Assembly (NCBI RefSeq): GCF_004005995.1
Contig: NZ_CP034767.1
Location: 682,001-746,000, forward strand
Origin: Devosia sp. 1566
Lineage (GTDB): Bacteria > Pseudomonadota > Alphaproteobacteria > Rhizobiales > Devosiaceae
Direction: 5' to 3'
DNA length: 64,000 nucleotides
Positions within the stretch are counted from its first letter, which is position 1. The number at the start of each line of letters is the position of its first letter. Position numbers and translations under genes: made by a program. The notes under the pieces were generated by a model. The model was not told the DNA's origin, searched no databases, and was given only the letters and a program-made list of their open reading frames with translations. This document shows positions 9,397 through 18,664 of this stretch, piece by piece.

Positions 9397-10803
9397 ATGC
9401 AGTTTGTTTCTACGCGCGGCCAGGCCCCCGTGCTGGGTTTCGCCGATGCCGTGCTGGCTGGCCTAGCGTCTGATGGCGGGCTTTATGTGCCGCGCGAATG
9501 GCCGCAGGTTTCTGCCGCTGAAATTGCGGGCTTTGCTGGCAGGCCCTATCCGGAAGTCGCTTACGACATTATCAGCCGTTTTGTTGGCGATGATATCCCC
9601 GCGGCCACGCTCAAAACCATTATCGATGATGCCTATGCGGTGTTCCGCCACCCCTCGGTGGCGCCGCTGGTGGAACTCGAGCCCAATCATTTCGTGCTCG
9701 AACTGTTTCATGGCCCCACGCTCGCCTTCAAGGACGTGGCCATGCAGTTCCTCAGCCGCGTGATGGATTACATCCTGCAGCAGCGGGGGCTTAGGGCCAC
9801 CATTGTTGGCGCGACCTCGGGCGACACCGGCTCTGCTGCGATTGAAGCCTTCCGCGGCCGTGACACCACCGACATCTTCATTTTGCACCCGCGCGGTCGG
9901 ACCTCGCCGGTGCAGCGCTTGCAGATGACCACGGTGCTCGATGCCAATGTGCACAACATTGCGCTCGAGGGCACTTTTGACGACTGTCAGAACAGCGTCA
10001 AAGCCATGTTCAACCACGCGCGCTTCCGTGACACGGTGCATCTCTCCGGCGTCAACTCCATCAATTGGGGGCGGATCGTCGCGCAGATCGTTTATTACTT
10101 CACCGCGGCCGTGTCCCTGGGCAGCCCGCATCGCCCGGTTAGCTTCACCGTGCCAACGGGCAATTTTGGCGACATCTTCGCCGGCTATTGCGCACGGGCC
10201 ATGGGCCTTCCCATAGATAAGCTCGTCGTTGCGACCAACAGCAACGATATCCTGCGCCGGGCGATCGAGACGGGGCGCTATCAAACAGACGGTGTGGTGC
10301 CCACGCTCAGCCCCTCAATGGACATCCAGATTTCGTCGAACTTCGAACGCCTGCTGTTCGAGGCTGTGGATCGTGACCCAAGCGCTGTGGTGCGGATGAT
10401 GGATGGGCTCAAGCAGTCGGGTGGCTTCAGCTTGCCCGAAACTGCTTTGGCCAAGATCCGCCGGGACTTCGCGGCCGGCACCACTGATGAGGCCCAGACC
10501 AGCGCCACCATCGCCCAGACCATGAAGTCCGCGGCTTACTTGCTGGATCCTCATACCGCTGTGGGTGTCCATGTGGCACGCGAACACTTGCCGTCCAGCA
10601 CACCGATGATCACCCTGGCCACAGCCCATCCGGCCAAGTTCCCGGCGGCCGTAGCTGCGGCTTCGGGTATCGATCCAGCCCTCCCAACCTGGCTGGTTGA
10701 TCTGCACAGCCGCGAGGAGCGCCTCGAGGTGCTGCCTAACGACCAGGACCAGGTGGAAGCCTTTATTGCCGCGCGAACGCGCGCCGCCACAACAGAACGC
10801 TGA
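9397..10803 (+). CDS. thrC: Threonine synthase
   Basis: PLP enzyme converting O-phosphohomoserine to threonine and phosphate. At 468 residues it matches the long bacterial form. The start MQFVSTRGQAPVLGFADA is typical. The PLP lysine is in GPTLAFKDVAMQFLS (about residue 113), and the phosphate-binding region is VGATSGDTGSAA. I prefer the ATG at 9397 to a TTG at 9388 because it gives the standard N-terminus; AAAGG lies about 12 nt upstream. The M16 peptidase gene follows 37 bp later, an order common in alphaproteobacteria. Confidence 0.95.
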   Translation: MQFVSTRGQAPVLGFADAVLAGLASDGGLYVPREWPQVSAAEIAGFAGRPYPEVAYDIISRFVGDDIPAATLKTIIDDAYAVFRHPSVAPLVELEPNHFVLELFHGPTLAFKDVAMQFLSRVMDYILQQRGLRATIVGATSGDTGSAAIEAFRGRDTTDIFILHPRGRTSPVQRLQMTTVLDANVHNIALEGTFDDCQNSVKAMFNHARFRDTVHLSGVNSINWGRIVAQIVYYFTAAVSLGSPHRPVSFTVPTGNFGDIFAGYCARAMGLPIDKLVVATNSNDILRRAIETGRYQTDGVVPTLSPSMDIQISSNFERLLFEAVDRDPSAVVRMMDGLKQSGGFSLPETALAKIRRDFAAGTTDEAQTSATIAQTMKSAAYLLDPHTAVGVHVAREHLPSSTPMITLATAHPAKFPAAVAAASGIDPALPTWLVDLHSREERLEVLPNDQDQVEAFIAARTRAATTER

Positions 10804-10840
10804 TCAGGCGCTCGCAGATCGCGGCGGCCGGGAGGATTGC

Positions 10841-12103
10841 TTGAGCGTACAATCGACGACCCTCGATAATGGCATGGTGGTGCTCACCGACGACATGCCG
10901 CATCTGGAAAGCGCCTCGCTCGGGGTCTGGGTGAAGGCGGGGGCACGCAGCGAGCGCAAGGCCGAGCACGGGATCTCCCATCTGCTCGAGCATATGGCGT
11001 TCAAGGGCACCAAGGGTCGGACGGCGCTGCAGATCGCCGAGGCAATCGAGAATGTTGGGGGCGACCTCAACGCCGCGACCTCGATCGAACATACCGGCTA
11101 TTTCGCCCGGGTGCTCAAGGATGATGTGGTACTGGCAGCCGACATTCTCGCCGACATCCTCCAGAACTCGCAATTCGATGACGACGAGCTGACGCGCGAA
11201 AAGCAGGTGATCGTCCAGGAGATTGGCGCGGCCCGCGACAATCCGGACGATCATGTGTTCGACCTGTTCCAGCAAGCTGCGTATCCCAGCCAGCCCATCG
11301 GCCGCACCATTCTGGGTACCGTTGACTCGGTTCGCGAATTCACCCCTGACACAATCCGCAAATACATGAGCCGCAACTATGTGGGCGACCACATGGTCAT
11401 CGCCGCCGCGGGCAATGTGGATCACGAGGGCCTGGTTGACGTGGCGCGCCAGCGCTTTGGCGATCTCAAGCCCAATGGGGCACCGGCGCCCCAACGTGCT
11501 GAATATCATGGCGGCGAGGAGCGCCTCCTGTCCGATCACGAGCAGGCTCACATCGTTCTGGGTTTTGAAGGGCGCGCCTATAATTCCGACGGCTTCTACG
11601 CCGCCCAGGTGCTGGCCTCCATACTGGGTGGCGGGATGAGCTCGCGCCTGTTCCAGGAGGTGCGCGAAAAGCGTGGGCTGTGCTATTCCGTTTACGCCTT
11701 CCATTGGGCCTTTGCCGATAGTGGCGTGTTCGGTGTTGCCGCCGCCACGGGGGAAGACGAGGTCGAGGATTTGGTGCCCGTGGTGCTGGACGAACTGCGT
11801 CGCGCGACCGAGACCATCACCGATGATGAGGTTATCCGGGTGCGCAACCAGATTCGTGCCGGCCTGCTGATGTCCCTGGAAAGCCCTTCGGCCCGCGCCG
11901 GCCAGCTGGCGCGCCAGCAGATCTTGTGGGGCCGTCCGATTCCGATGCAGGAAACCGTTGAGCGCATCAATCGCATCACCGCCCAGCGCGTGCAGGAGGT
12001 CGCCGAGCAGTTGTTCACCACAGGGGCACCAACCCTTGCCGGCATCGGTCCGGTCGGCAAGCTGGCGGAAGTCGACGCTATCGGCGACCTGCTGAAGCGT
12101 TGA
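10841..12103 (+). CDS. M16-family zinc peptidase (mitochondrial processing peptidase-like)
   Basis: A 420-residue member of the M16B pitrilysin family, related to the beta subunit of mitochondrial processing peptidase. The inverted zinc motif is H47-L-L-E50-H51 within GISHLLEHMAFKGT, and the distal Glu lies in EKQVIVQEIGAARDNPDD. The C-terminal half has the family's R/Y-containing segment SSRLFQEVREKRGLCYSVYA. The TTG at 10841 is chosen because GGGAGG lies 6 nt upstream and the protein then begins SVQSTTLDNGMVVLTDDM, as relatives do. The physiological substrate is unknown. Confidence 0.92.
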   Translation: MSVQSTTLDNGMVVLTDDMPHLESASLGVWVKAGARSERKAEHGISHLLEHMAFKGTKGRTALQIAEAIENVGGDLNAATSIEHTGYFARVLKDDVVLAADILADILQNSQFDDDELTREKQVIVQEIGAARDNPDDHVFDLFQQAAYPSQPIGRTILGTVDSVREFTPDTIRKYMSRNYVGDHMVIAAAGNVDHEGLVDVARQRFGDLKPNGAPAPQRAEYHGGEERLLSDHEQAHIVLGFEGRAYNSDGFYAAQVLASILGGGMSSRLFQEVREKRGLCYSVYAFHWAFADSGVFGVAAATGEDEVEDLVPVVLDELRRATETITDDEVIRVRNQIRAGLLMSLESPSARAGQLARQQILWGRPIPMQETVERINRITAQRVQEVAEQLFTTGAPTLAGIGPVGKLAEVDAIGDLLKR

Positions 12104-12112
12104 GCCGGCACC

Positions 12113-12718
12113 ATGCTCTGGCCTTGGTCACCTCCGACATCGCCCCTGGCACTGCGTGGCCCAAGGGTGATGCTGCGCCTGCCCCAGCATGGTGATTATG
12201 ACGCCTGGCATCAACTGCGCCGCTCCAGCCGCGATTTCCTGAAACCCTTCGAGCCCCGTTGGACCGAAGCCGATCTGGCGCGGCGGGTATTTGCCAGCCG
12301 GGTCAAGCGGGCCCGGGAAGAGGCCGAGCAGGGCAGTGATTACTCCCTGTTCATCTTCCACCCTCAAGGCGACCGCCAAGTCCTGGTAGGGGGAATTACC
12401 CTTTCCAATATTCGCCGCCGCGCGGCGCAGTTCGTTACCCTGGGCTACTGGATGGGCCAGCAATGGGCCGGGCAGGGGTTGATGACCGAGGCAGTCGGCG
12501 TGACCCTGCCTTTTGTCTTCGACACGCTGGACCTCCATCGCATCCATGCCGCATTTCTTCCCGGCAACATGGCGTCGAGGCGCGTGCTTGAGAAGAACGG
12601 CTTTGTCGAGGAGGGCTTTGCCGAAAAATACCTGCAGATTGATGGGCGTTGGGAAGACCACGTGCTGTTTGGCCTGGTCAAGGAACGCTACCAGCGGCTG
12701 CACTACGGACAGCGCTGA
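12113..12718 (+). CDS. RimJ/RimL-type GNAT N-acetyltransferase
   Basis: A 201-residue GNAT acetyltransferase. It opens with ALRGPRVMLRLPQHGDYDAW, the usual RimJ start, and has LVGGITLSNIRRR in the central sheet. The acetyl-CoA-binding region is GYWMGQQWAGQGLMTEAV, and the late motif is RIHAAFLPGNMASRRVLEKN (about residues 143-162). RimJ acetylates ribosomal protein S5 in E. coli, but the target here cannot be read from sequence. It lies 9 bp after the M16 peptidase and is probably co-transcribed. Confidence 0.85.
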   Translation: MLWPWSPPTSPLALRGPRVMLRLPQHGDYDAWHQLRRSSRDFLKPFEPRWTEADLARRVFASRVKRAREEAEQGSDYSLFIFHPQGDRQVLVGGITLSNIRRRAAQFVTLGYWMGQQWAGQGLMTEAVGVTLPFVFDTLDLHRIHAAFLPGNMASRRVLEKNGFVEEGFAEKYLQIDGRWEDHVLFGLVKERYQRLHYGQR

Positions 12719-12878
12719 TATCCACCGTTGCGCATCAGCAACACTGGGCAAAGCTTGTTCGATTCAGCTTTCCCGGCTACCACAGCGCAATGTCGCCACG
12801 CCAAGCCGTCGCCCTTCGCTTCTGAACGCGCCGGACCACTGCCTTAATGCAGCCTAGCGCAGGATATAATCGCCCCTG

Positions 12879-15761
12879 ATGCGTCACCTTATTGCTCTCG
12901 CGACCTGCCTTGCACTCGCGCTGTTGGGCCTCGCGCCCGTCGCCGCCCTTGAGGTTATTACCGTCCCCCAGGACGTCAACGCCGTTAACCTTTCGGACGT
13001 GGTTCAGCTCCAGCAAGGCAGCGAGGGGCGGGTACAACTGTCTACCGCGCCCGGCGAGGACGGGATTATCCGCCGCATCGAGGTTTTGGCCAGCCAGCAG
13101 GGCACCAATCCCAACTGGGCCCTGTTTGCGCTGCGCAATGATAGCGACCAGCAGATCGAGCGGCTCCTCGTGGCCCCGTTCTTCCGTTTGCCAGGCTCGG
13201 GCGTGTTTCAGCCGGACCTGGGTAATGAGCGGATCACCGCGCTGACGCCAAGCGCCGGCATTCGCCCGGTGCGGCTGGCCGATAGCGAGGCCGATGTTTT
13301 CGAGATTACGCTCGATCCAGGTGCGACCGTAACGCTCGTGGCTGAATTGGCGACCGGCGAGTTGCCGGAGCTTTATCTCTGGGAGCCCAACGCCTACCGC
13401 GATTATGTGAACTCCTTCACGCTGTTCCGAGGGGTGGTGCTGGGCGTCGCCTCGCTTGCGGCCGTGTTCCTGACCATCATGTTTGTGGTCAAGGGCCGCG
13501 GGGTGTTTCCTGCAACGGCCGCCTTTGCCTGGGCGGTGCTGATTTACCTGCTGATCGATTTTGGCGTGCTGGGCCGATTGCTGGGCCTGCCCGCAGGGGC
13601 AATGCAACCCATCCGGGCAGCTTCGGAGGCTGGGATCGCCACGACCCTGGCGGGCTTTCTTTTTATCTATCTCAACCTGCATCGCTGGCATCTGCGCTTC
13701 GTGCATTTGGCGCTCGGCCTGGCGGCATTGTTCCTGGCGCTGTTTGCTTTTGCTTTTTTCCAGCCAGCGATCGCCGCGACGATTGCGCGTCTCGTCCTCG
13801 TGCTCCTTGGCGTGTCGGGCTTTTTCCTGATCCTTCTGCTTGCCCTGCGCGGCTATGACCGGGCGGTGCTGCTGGTGCCGACTTGGATCATCATCATTGC
13901 CTGGCTGTTTTTCAGTTGGCTGGTTATTTCCGGGCAGGTCTCCAATGACGTGGCCCAGCCGGCGGTGGGCGGGGGGCTGGTGCTCGCCGTCATGCTGCTC
14001 GGCTTTACCGCCGTGCAGCACGCTTTCTCGGAAGGGCAGGTGTCGATTGGAACATTGTCGGAGGTCGAGCGCCGGGCGCTGGCACTGACGGGCTCCGGCG
14101 ACTTCGTTTTCGACTGGAACATCGAGCGCGACCGCGTTTCGGTATCCGATGAACTGGCGACCCGCCTGGGCGAGAAGCGCGGCGCCTTGCGTGGCTCGAT
14201 CAAGCGCTGGCTCGACCGCGTTCATCCCGAAGATCGTGACCGCTTCCGCACGGCATTCGACACCCTGGTGGAGCTGAGGCGCGGCAAGGTTTCGGCCGAT
14301 ATGCGCATTGCCGGCCATGACGGCAACTACCGGGCCTTCCGCATGCGGGTGAAGCCGGTGCTTGGTGGCGACGGGCAGGTCAACCGCATTGTCGGCACGC
14401 TCCAGGATGTCACCGAGGATCGTGCGGCCCGTGAGCGGCTGCTGCATGACGCGGTTCATGACAGCCTGACTGGGCTGCCTAATCGGCAGTTGTTCCTTGA
14501 CCGGCTGGACCGCGCCCTGGAACGGGGCCGAACGCCCAATGGCGTCAAACCGGCCGTGTTCCTGATCGACATCGATCGGTTCATGGAACTCGAAGAACGC
14601 ATCGGGCATTCGGCCGCCGATTCAGTGCTGCTGGCCATTTCACGGCGCATCGCCCGCATCATGCGCCCACTCGATACGGTGGCCCGCATTACCGGCGATC
14701 AGTTCGCCGTGGTGCTGGCCGCGGAGCAAACCGCCGGGCGCATTGCCGAAACGGCCGAGCAGATCCGCAAATCGCTCAAGGCGCCGTTCAATTTCGGCGA
14801 CCGCGACCTGACGCTAACAGCGTCCATTGGCATTACCATCTATGACAGCGAGCCGGCTACGGCCACCGAAGTGCTGCGCGATGCCGAGCTGGCGATGTAC
14901 TACGCCAAGCGACTCGGTGGCGACCGGATCGAGGCTTACCGCGCTTCGGCCCGCTCCATCTCCGCCTACAACCGCACCAGCGAGGAGGACCTCGAGCGCG
15001 GCATGAAGAATGGCGAGCTACAGGTGCAGTTCCAGCCGATCATGGATATCCAGTCCGGCAAGATCGCCGGTGCGGAGGCGCTGATGCGCTGGAACCATCC
15101 AACGCGCGGGGTGGTGGCACCCGAGGAGTTCATTACCCTGGCCGAGCGCTCGGGGCAGATCGAGCGGCTGGGCCGCATTGCCTTTGAGCAGGCGGCCTAC
15201 CACACCCGGGACTGGGTGAGTTCATTGCCCAACCTGTCCGAGGAGTTCTTCGTTTCGGTCAATCTGTCACCGACGCAGTTGGCGACGGAGGCGTTGCTCA
15301 ACGACATTCGGACGATCCTCGGCCAGAATGCCGGCATTGCCAGCCACCTCAAGCTTGAGCTGACGGAGTCACAGGTGATGACCAACCCCGAGCACTCAGC
15401 CTTTGTGCTCGATGCCTTGCATAAGCTGGGGATCGGGCTCGCGCTCGATGATTTTGGCACCGGGCACTCCTCGCTCGGTTACCTGCACCGCTTCCCGTTC
15501 GACACCATCAAAATTCCGCCCGACTTCGTGCAGATCAGTGCCGTCAATGGTGCTGGACATACGCAGGGGCCGATCATGCGCGCCATCATTGCGCTAGCCA
15601 ACGATCTCGATCTCGCCGTGATCGCGGAAGGCGTGGAAACCCAGCCGGAATTGGAGCGCCTGCGCGAGCATAATTGTCGCCTGGCGCAAGGTTTCGTGTT
15701 TGGCGCGGCGATGAGCGCCAGTGAATTCACCAAGCATCTGAGCGCCCAGCTGGCGCGCTAG
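12879..15761 (+). CDS. Membrane sensor with PAS, degenerate GGDEF and EAL domains
   Basis: A 960-residue c-di-GMP protein. The order is signal peptide (about 1-23), periplasmic beta-rich domain (about 24-185), a block of about seven helices (about 185-385, 7TMR-DISM-like), a PAS-like domain (about 410-510, ending VGTLQDVTEDRAARERLLHD), GGDEF (about 530-690) and EAL (about 705-955). The GGDEF signature is replaced by T605-G-D-Q-F609, so cyclase activity is unlikely. The EAL domain keeps E733-A-L735, VNLSPTQ, LELTES, D857-D858-F-G, K878 and AEGVET, so phosphodiesterase activity is plausible. The residue after K878-I is Pro instead of the usual Asp. It stands alone, convergent with yqgE. Confidence 0.92.
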   Translation: MRHLIALATCLALALLGLAPVAALEVITVPQDVNAVNLSDVVQLQQGSEGRVQLSTAPGEDGIIRRIEVLASQQGTNPNWALFALRNDSDQQIERLLVAPFFRLPGSGVFQPDLGNERITALTPSAGIRPVRLADSEADVFEITLDPGATVTLVAELATGELPELYLWEPNAYRDYVNSFTLFRGVVLGVASLAAVFLTIMFVVKGRGVFPATAAFAWAVLIYLLIDFGVLGRLLGLPAGAMQPIRAASEAGIATTLAGFLFIYLNLHRWHLRFVHLALGLAALFLALFAFAFFQPAIAATIARLVLVLLGVSGFFLILLLALRGYDRAVLLVPTWIIIIAWLFFSWLVISGQVSNDVAQPAVGGGLVLAVMLLGFTAVQHAFSEGQVSIGTLSEVERRALALTGSGDFVFDWNIERDRVSVSDELATRLGEKRGALRGSIKRWLDRVHPEDRDRFRTAFDTLVELRRGKVSADMRIAGHDGNYRAFRMRVKPVLGGDGQVNRIVGTLQDVTEDRAARERLLHDAVHDSLTGLPNRQLFLDRLDRALERGRTPNGVKPAVFLIDIDRFMELEERIGHSAADSVLLAISRRIARIMRPLDTVARITGDQFAVVLAAEQTAGRIAETAEQIRKSLKAPFNFGDRDLTLTASIGITIYDSEPATATEVLRDAELAMYYAKRLGGDRIEAYRASARSISAYNRTSEEDLERGMKNGELQVQFQPIMDIQSGKIAGAEALMRWNHPTRGVVAPEEFITLAERSGQIERLGRIAFEQAAYHTRDWVSSLPNLSEEFFVSVNLSPTQLATEALLNDIRTILGQNAGIASHLKLELTESQVMTNPEHSAFVLDALHKLGIGLALDDFGTGHSSLGYLHRFPFDTIKIPPDFVQISAVNGAGHTQGPIMRAIIALANDLDLAVIAEGVETQPELERLREHNCRLAQGFVFGAAMSASEFTKHLSAQLAR

Positions 15762-15774
15762 CCCTCAGGGCTAG
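15758..15774. terminator. Mini-hairpin containing the stop codons of both convergent genes
   Basis: CTAGCCC-TCA-GGGCTAG is a perfect 7-bp palindrome whose two ends carry the TAG of the PAS-GGDEF-EAL gene and the TAG of yqgE on the other strand. There is no T-run, so its value as a terminator is uncertain. Confidence 0.35.
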
Positions 15775-16346
15775 GCGTGGCCGGCTTCGGTGCTCAGATT
15801 GGCCAGGCTCGCATGCATGCTGGCCAGCGCCGCCTCGTAGCGCTGTTCCACCGGCGTTTCGAACACCAGGTCATGGGTAAAGGGGACGGTGAGCCAGCCA
15901 TTATTGCTGATCTCGCTTTCGAGCTGGCCGGCGCCCCAGCCGCAGCAGCCAAGGGCGAATAGCGCTGACTTGGGCGCAGGACCAAAGGCCATGGCACGCA
16001 GGATGTCGAGCGTTGCCGTCACGCACACCCCATCGGCAACGGCATAGGTATTGCCGCTCTTGTAGTCGGCCGAATGCAGCACGAAGCCGCGGCCCTTTTC
16101 CACCGGGCCGCCGCGCATCACCGGGCGTTCGCGGATGGTGTCGGGCAGCCGGATCACGGCGTCGGGGTCGCCCAGGTCGAGCTCGTCGAGGATATCGGCG
16201 AACCGCATCTCGGTGATGCGCTGGTTCACAACCAGTCCCATGGCGCCGTCGTCGTTATGGCCAACGAGCAGGATCACGCTTTTGGCAAAGCGTTCATCTG
16301 CCATATCAGGCATCGCGACCAGCATCTGTCCTTCAAGTGTCGTCAT
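15771..16346 (-). CDS. YqgE/AlgH family protein (UPF0301)
   Basis: A 191-residue member of the YqgE/AlgH family. Recognisable segments are MTTLEGQMLVAMPDMAD at the start, LLVGHNDDGAMGLVVNQ, GGPVEKGRGFVLHS and FALGCCGWGAGQLESEI. The ATG at 16346 gives the standard N-terminus; the reading frame stays open upstream but without family similarity. The biochemical role of YqgE is not settled. It lies divergent from the DsbD-domain gene, an association seen repeatedly in rhizobial genomes. Confidence 0.9.
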   Translation of the reverse strand: MTTLEGQMLVAMPDMADERFAKSVILLVGHNDDGAMGLVVNQRITEMRFADILDELDLGDPDAVIRLPDTIRERPVMRGGPVEKGRGFVLHSADYKSGNTYAVADGVCVTATLDILRAMAFGPAPKSALFALGCCGWGAGQLESEISNNGWLTVPFTHDLVFETPVEQRYEAALASMHASLANLSTEAGHA

Positions 16347-16475
16347 AGCGCTATAATAGGCATTCGCCGCGGCACTGCCAAGTTGGGCTGCGGCAGGTTG
16401 GCATATCGGGGGCATCACGAAGCCCTGATGAGGCGTCAGCTTTTTCTTCACCTCATCCTGCGTTAATGCCCGCCC

Positions 16476-17294
16476 ATGCAGTGCGCTCCGCTCATCGCCG
16501 CTTTTTTTGTGCTCGTCTCGCCCGCCTGGGCTGGCGAAACGCCGTGGCAGGAAGTGGCGCCGGGCGTGAAGCTCCGGCTGATCAGCACCGGCGAAGTGCG
16601 GGCCGATGGCTCGGCCATGCTGGGCCTCGAGATCGACATGCCCGCAACGACCAAGACCTATTGGCGGGTGCCGGGCGATACGGGCCTGCCGACCAAGCTC
16701 GATTGGACCGGATCGGTGGGCATAATGGGCGGGCAGATCCATTGGCCCTATCCCTCTCGCTCTGAGACCGCGGACTATCTCGACTATGTCTATTTCGGGC
16801 CAACGGTGCTGCCCATCGAGGTGAGCGTCGATGGCGCCGAGCCGGTGGTCGAGCTCTCGGCCCTGTTGGGCATCTGCTCCGATATCTGCATGCCGGCCCA
16901 GGCCCGGTTTACGCTGCCGCTCCAGCTCGATGCGCCGGACCGGGCCAATGGTTTGCGCATCCGGCAGGCCTTGGCCGATATCCCCGTTCCCTGGGACGGG
17001 TCGGGCGAGCCCATTTCCGGAGTGCAACTGGGGGCCGATGGCGAAAGCCTCGATGTCCGGATTGCCGATCCGGCGGTGGAGCCGAATTCACTGATTGCCG
17101 CGACCGCTTCGGGCGAGCCGCTGTTTGGCAGCCCGCAACGCGGGGCAGAGCCCGGGCTGGTGCTGGTGCCGGTGCGAGGCGAGGATGGCGCCGCCGATCT
17201 GCACAACGAGACGATCGAGTTGACCTTTATGACCAGCCGCGGGCCCTATGTCGTGGTTCGCAAGGTCCAGGGGCCGCAAACGCCCGAGGAATGA
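16476..17294 (+). CDS. Exported DsbD-alpha-like (thiol:disulfide interchange N-terminal domain) protein
   Basis: A 272-residue secreted protein with a signal peptide (about 1-19, ending SPAWA). The mature part resembles the N-terminal periplasmic domain of DsbD: TYWRVPGDTGLPTKLDW and the Cys pair C134-S-D-I-C138 in LLGICSDICMPAQ. There is no trailing membrane or thioredoxin domain, so it is a stand-alone alpha-type module that needs an external electron donor. It sits between yqgE and a peroxiredoxin gene, which suggests a redox role in the periplasm. That role is inferred. Confidence 0.82.
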   Translation: MQCAPLIAAFFVLVSPAWAGETPWQEVAPGVKLRLISTGEVRADGSAMLGLEIDMPATTKTYWRVPGDTGLPTKLDWTGSVGIMGGQIHWPYPSRSETADYLDYVYFGPTVLPIEVSVDGAEPVVELSALLGICSDICMPAQARFTLPLQLDAPDRANGLRIRQALADIPVPWDGSGEPISGVQLGADGESLDVRIADPAVEPNSLIAATASGEPLFGSPQRGAEPGLVLVPVRGEDGAADLHNETIELTFMTSRGPYVVVRKVQGPQTPEE

Positions 17295-17399
17295 GGAAAT
17301 CGGGGATCGCCCTTGTATGCCTAACCAAAGCCGCATATCCCGGTCAGGAAGGTGGCGGTATCGGCCGCAAAGACGGCCTGCAATGGAGCAAAAACAGCA

Positions 17400-17906
17400 A
17401 TGATCAAGAGTGGCGATGCGCTTCCGTCCGTGCCGGTAAAGCTTGTCGGGGCCGAGGGGAGCACTGACACCACCAGCGATGCCGTGCTGGGCACGGGCAC
17501 GGTGGTGTTGTTTACCGTTCCCGGTGCGTTTACCCCGGGCTGCCACGTCAATCATCTGCCTGGCTTTATCGCCAACGAGGCCAAGCTGCGCGCCCAGGGC
17601 GTGGATCGCATTGTTTGCGCCGCCGTCAACGACCACCATGTGATGAAAGCCTGGGCCGAAGCCTCGGGCGCCGTGGGCAAGATCGAGTTCCTGGCCGATG
17701 GCAATGGCGAGCTTGCCGACGCCATGGGCCTGAGCAAGGATCTCAGCGTTGCCGGCATGGGCAAGCGCTTCATGCGCTCGGCACTGGTGATCCGCGATGG
17801 GGTGGTGCAGATCGTGGCGCCCGAGGAAGGCCCCGGGATCACGGCCAGCGGCGCCCCAGCCATTCTGATGGCGCTGGAAGCGGCCAACACCCCTTCGACG
17901 CTCTAG
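17400..17906 (+). CDS. Peroxiredoxin (Prx5/AhpE-like, glutaredoxin type)
   Basis: A 168-residue thiol peroxidase reducing H2O2 and organic peroxides. The peroxidatic Cys48 is in VPGAFTPGCHVNHLPGF; related proteins usually read TPTCS, so Gly and His flank it here. GVDRIVCAAVNDHHVMKAW and GLSKDLSVAGMGKRFMRSA are standard Prx5 segments. No signal peptide, so probably cytoplasmic. The ATG at 17400 is chosen because it gives the family N-terminus (MIKSGDALP), although its GGAG at 17385-17388 is rather distant. The lipoprotein gene follows 9 bp later. Confidence 0.92.
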   Translation: MIKSGDALPSVPVKLVGAEGSTDTTSDAVLGTGTVVLFTVPGAFTPGCHVNHLPGFIANEAKLRAQGVDRIVCAAVNDHHVMKAWAEASGAVGKIEFLADGNGELADAMGLSKDLSVAGMGKRFMRSALVIRDGVVQIVAPEEGPGITASGAPAILMALEAANTPSTL

Positions 17907-17915
17907 GAGGCCGGT

Positions 17916-18521
17916 ATGCGCAAGATTTCGCTTCGAGCGGCGGGCAAATTCGGCATGCGCGCGGGTGGCGCGGGCGTCGTTGCGGCGCTGTTGGCGGGTT
18001 GTTCCATGGGCGGGTTGATGGGCGGCAACGGCACGCCGGCGGCCCAGCAGAACCTGCAGAACGCCACCGCGAGCCCGGCCGCCATGGCCGAGGCGCAAAC
18101 CAATGCCCTGCCGGCGATTGCCACCGAATGCCCGCCCATCAAGGTGCGGCCGGGCGGGGAGGCCATGTATTATTACGGCAATGGCCGAACCGGGGACCCG
18201 CGCTCACTGCAGTATCAGGGCGTGATCGAGGAAAGCTCGCGCAATTGCGTGGTTTCCAATGGCCTCATCACGGTGCAGATGGGTGTGGTCGGCCGCGTGC
18301 TGCTGGGCCCGGCGGGCGACCAGAAATCGGTGACGGCGCCGATCCGCTTTGCAGTCGAACGCGACGGGCAGGCTGTGTTCTCGGAGAAATACTCCATTCC
18401 CGTGGCGATCACGCCGCCAGCGCAATCGGCCGAGTTCGTCAAAGTGGTCGAAAACGTCGCCATTCCCTATCTCGGGGGCGAAGAGATCACCATCTGGGTC
18501 GGCTTCGACACCCGCGGCTAA
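17916..18521 (+). CDS. Putative lipoprotein, conserved hypothetical
   Basis: A 201-residue protein with an N-terminal export signal and lipobox LLAGC (Cys about residue 29), followed by a Gly/Ala/Gln linker and a globular beta-rich domain from about residue 70. TECPPIKVRPGGEAMYYYG, VIEESSRNCVVSNG and the C-terminal IPYLGGEEITIWVGFD look like conserved features; I have no function for them. A perfect AGGAGG lies 5 nt before the ATG and overlaps the peroxiredoxin stop, so the two genes are tightly coupled. Confidence 0.85.
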   Translation: MRKISLRAAGKFGMRAGGAGVVAALLAGCSMGGLMGGNGTPAAQQNLQNATASPAAMAEAQTNALPAIATECPPIKVRPGGEAMYYYGNGRTGDPRSLQYQGVIEESSRNCVVSNGLITVQMGVVGRVLLGPAGDQKSVTAPIRFAVERDGQAVFSEKYSIPVAITPPAQSAEFVKVVENVAIPYLGGEEITIWVGFDTRG

Positions 18522-18591
18522 GCCAGGCCAAGCTATCACCGGGCGTGCCAAAGCGCCGCCCGGGTCTGAAACCCTGCGGTTGCTGCTGCGT

Positions 18592-18664
18592 CATGGGGCG
18601 AGATTCGTCCCGGTGCCGGTCGTCCGGCGTTGCAGGATAGAGGTGGAACTCACCTCGCCCCATG
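18592..18664. repeat. Long inverted repeat (11-bp perfect arms)
   Basis: CATGGGGCGAG at 18592-18602 is repeated as its exact complement CTCGCCCCATG at 18654-18664. A second small hairpin, GAGGTG-GAACT-CACCTC, is nested at 18640-18656. Confidence 0.6.

Noticed and set aside
12777..14609. A 610-codon antisense frame
   Set aside because: It runs opposite the PAS-GGDEF-EAL gene, whose domains are unmistakable; the His/Gln/Arg-rich composition is typical of a shadow in GC-rich DNA.
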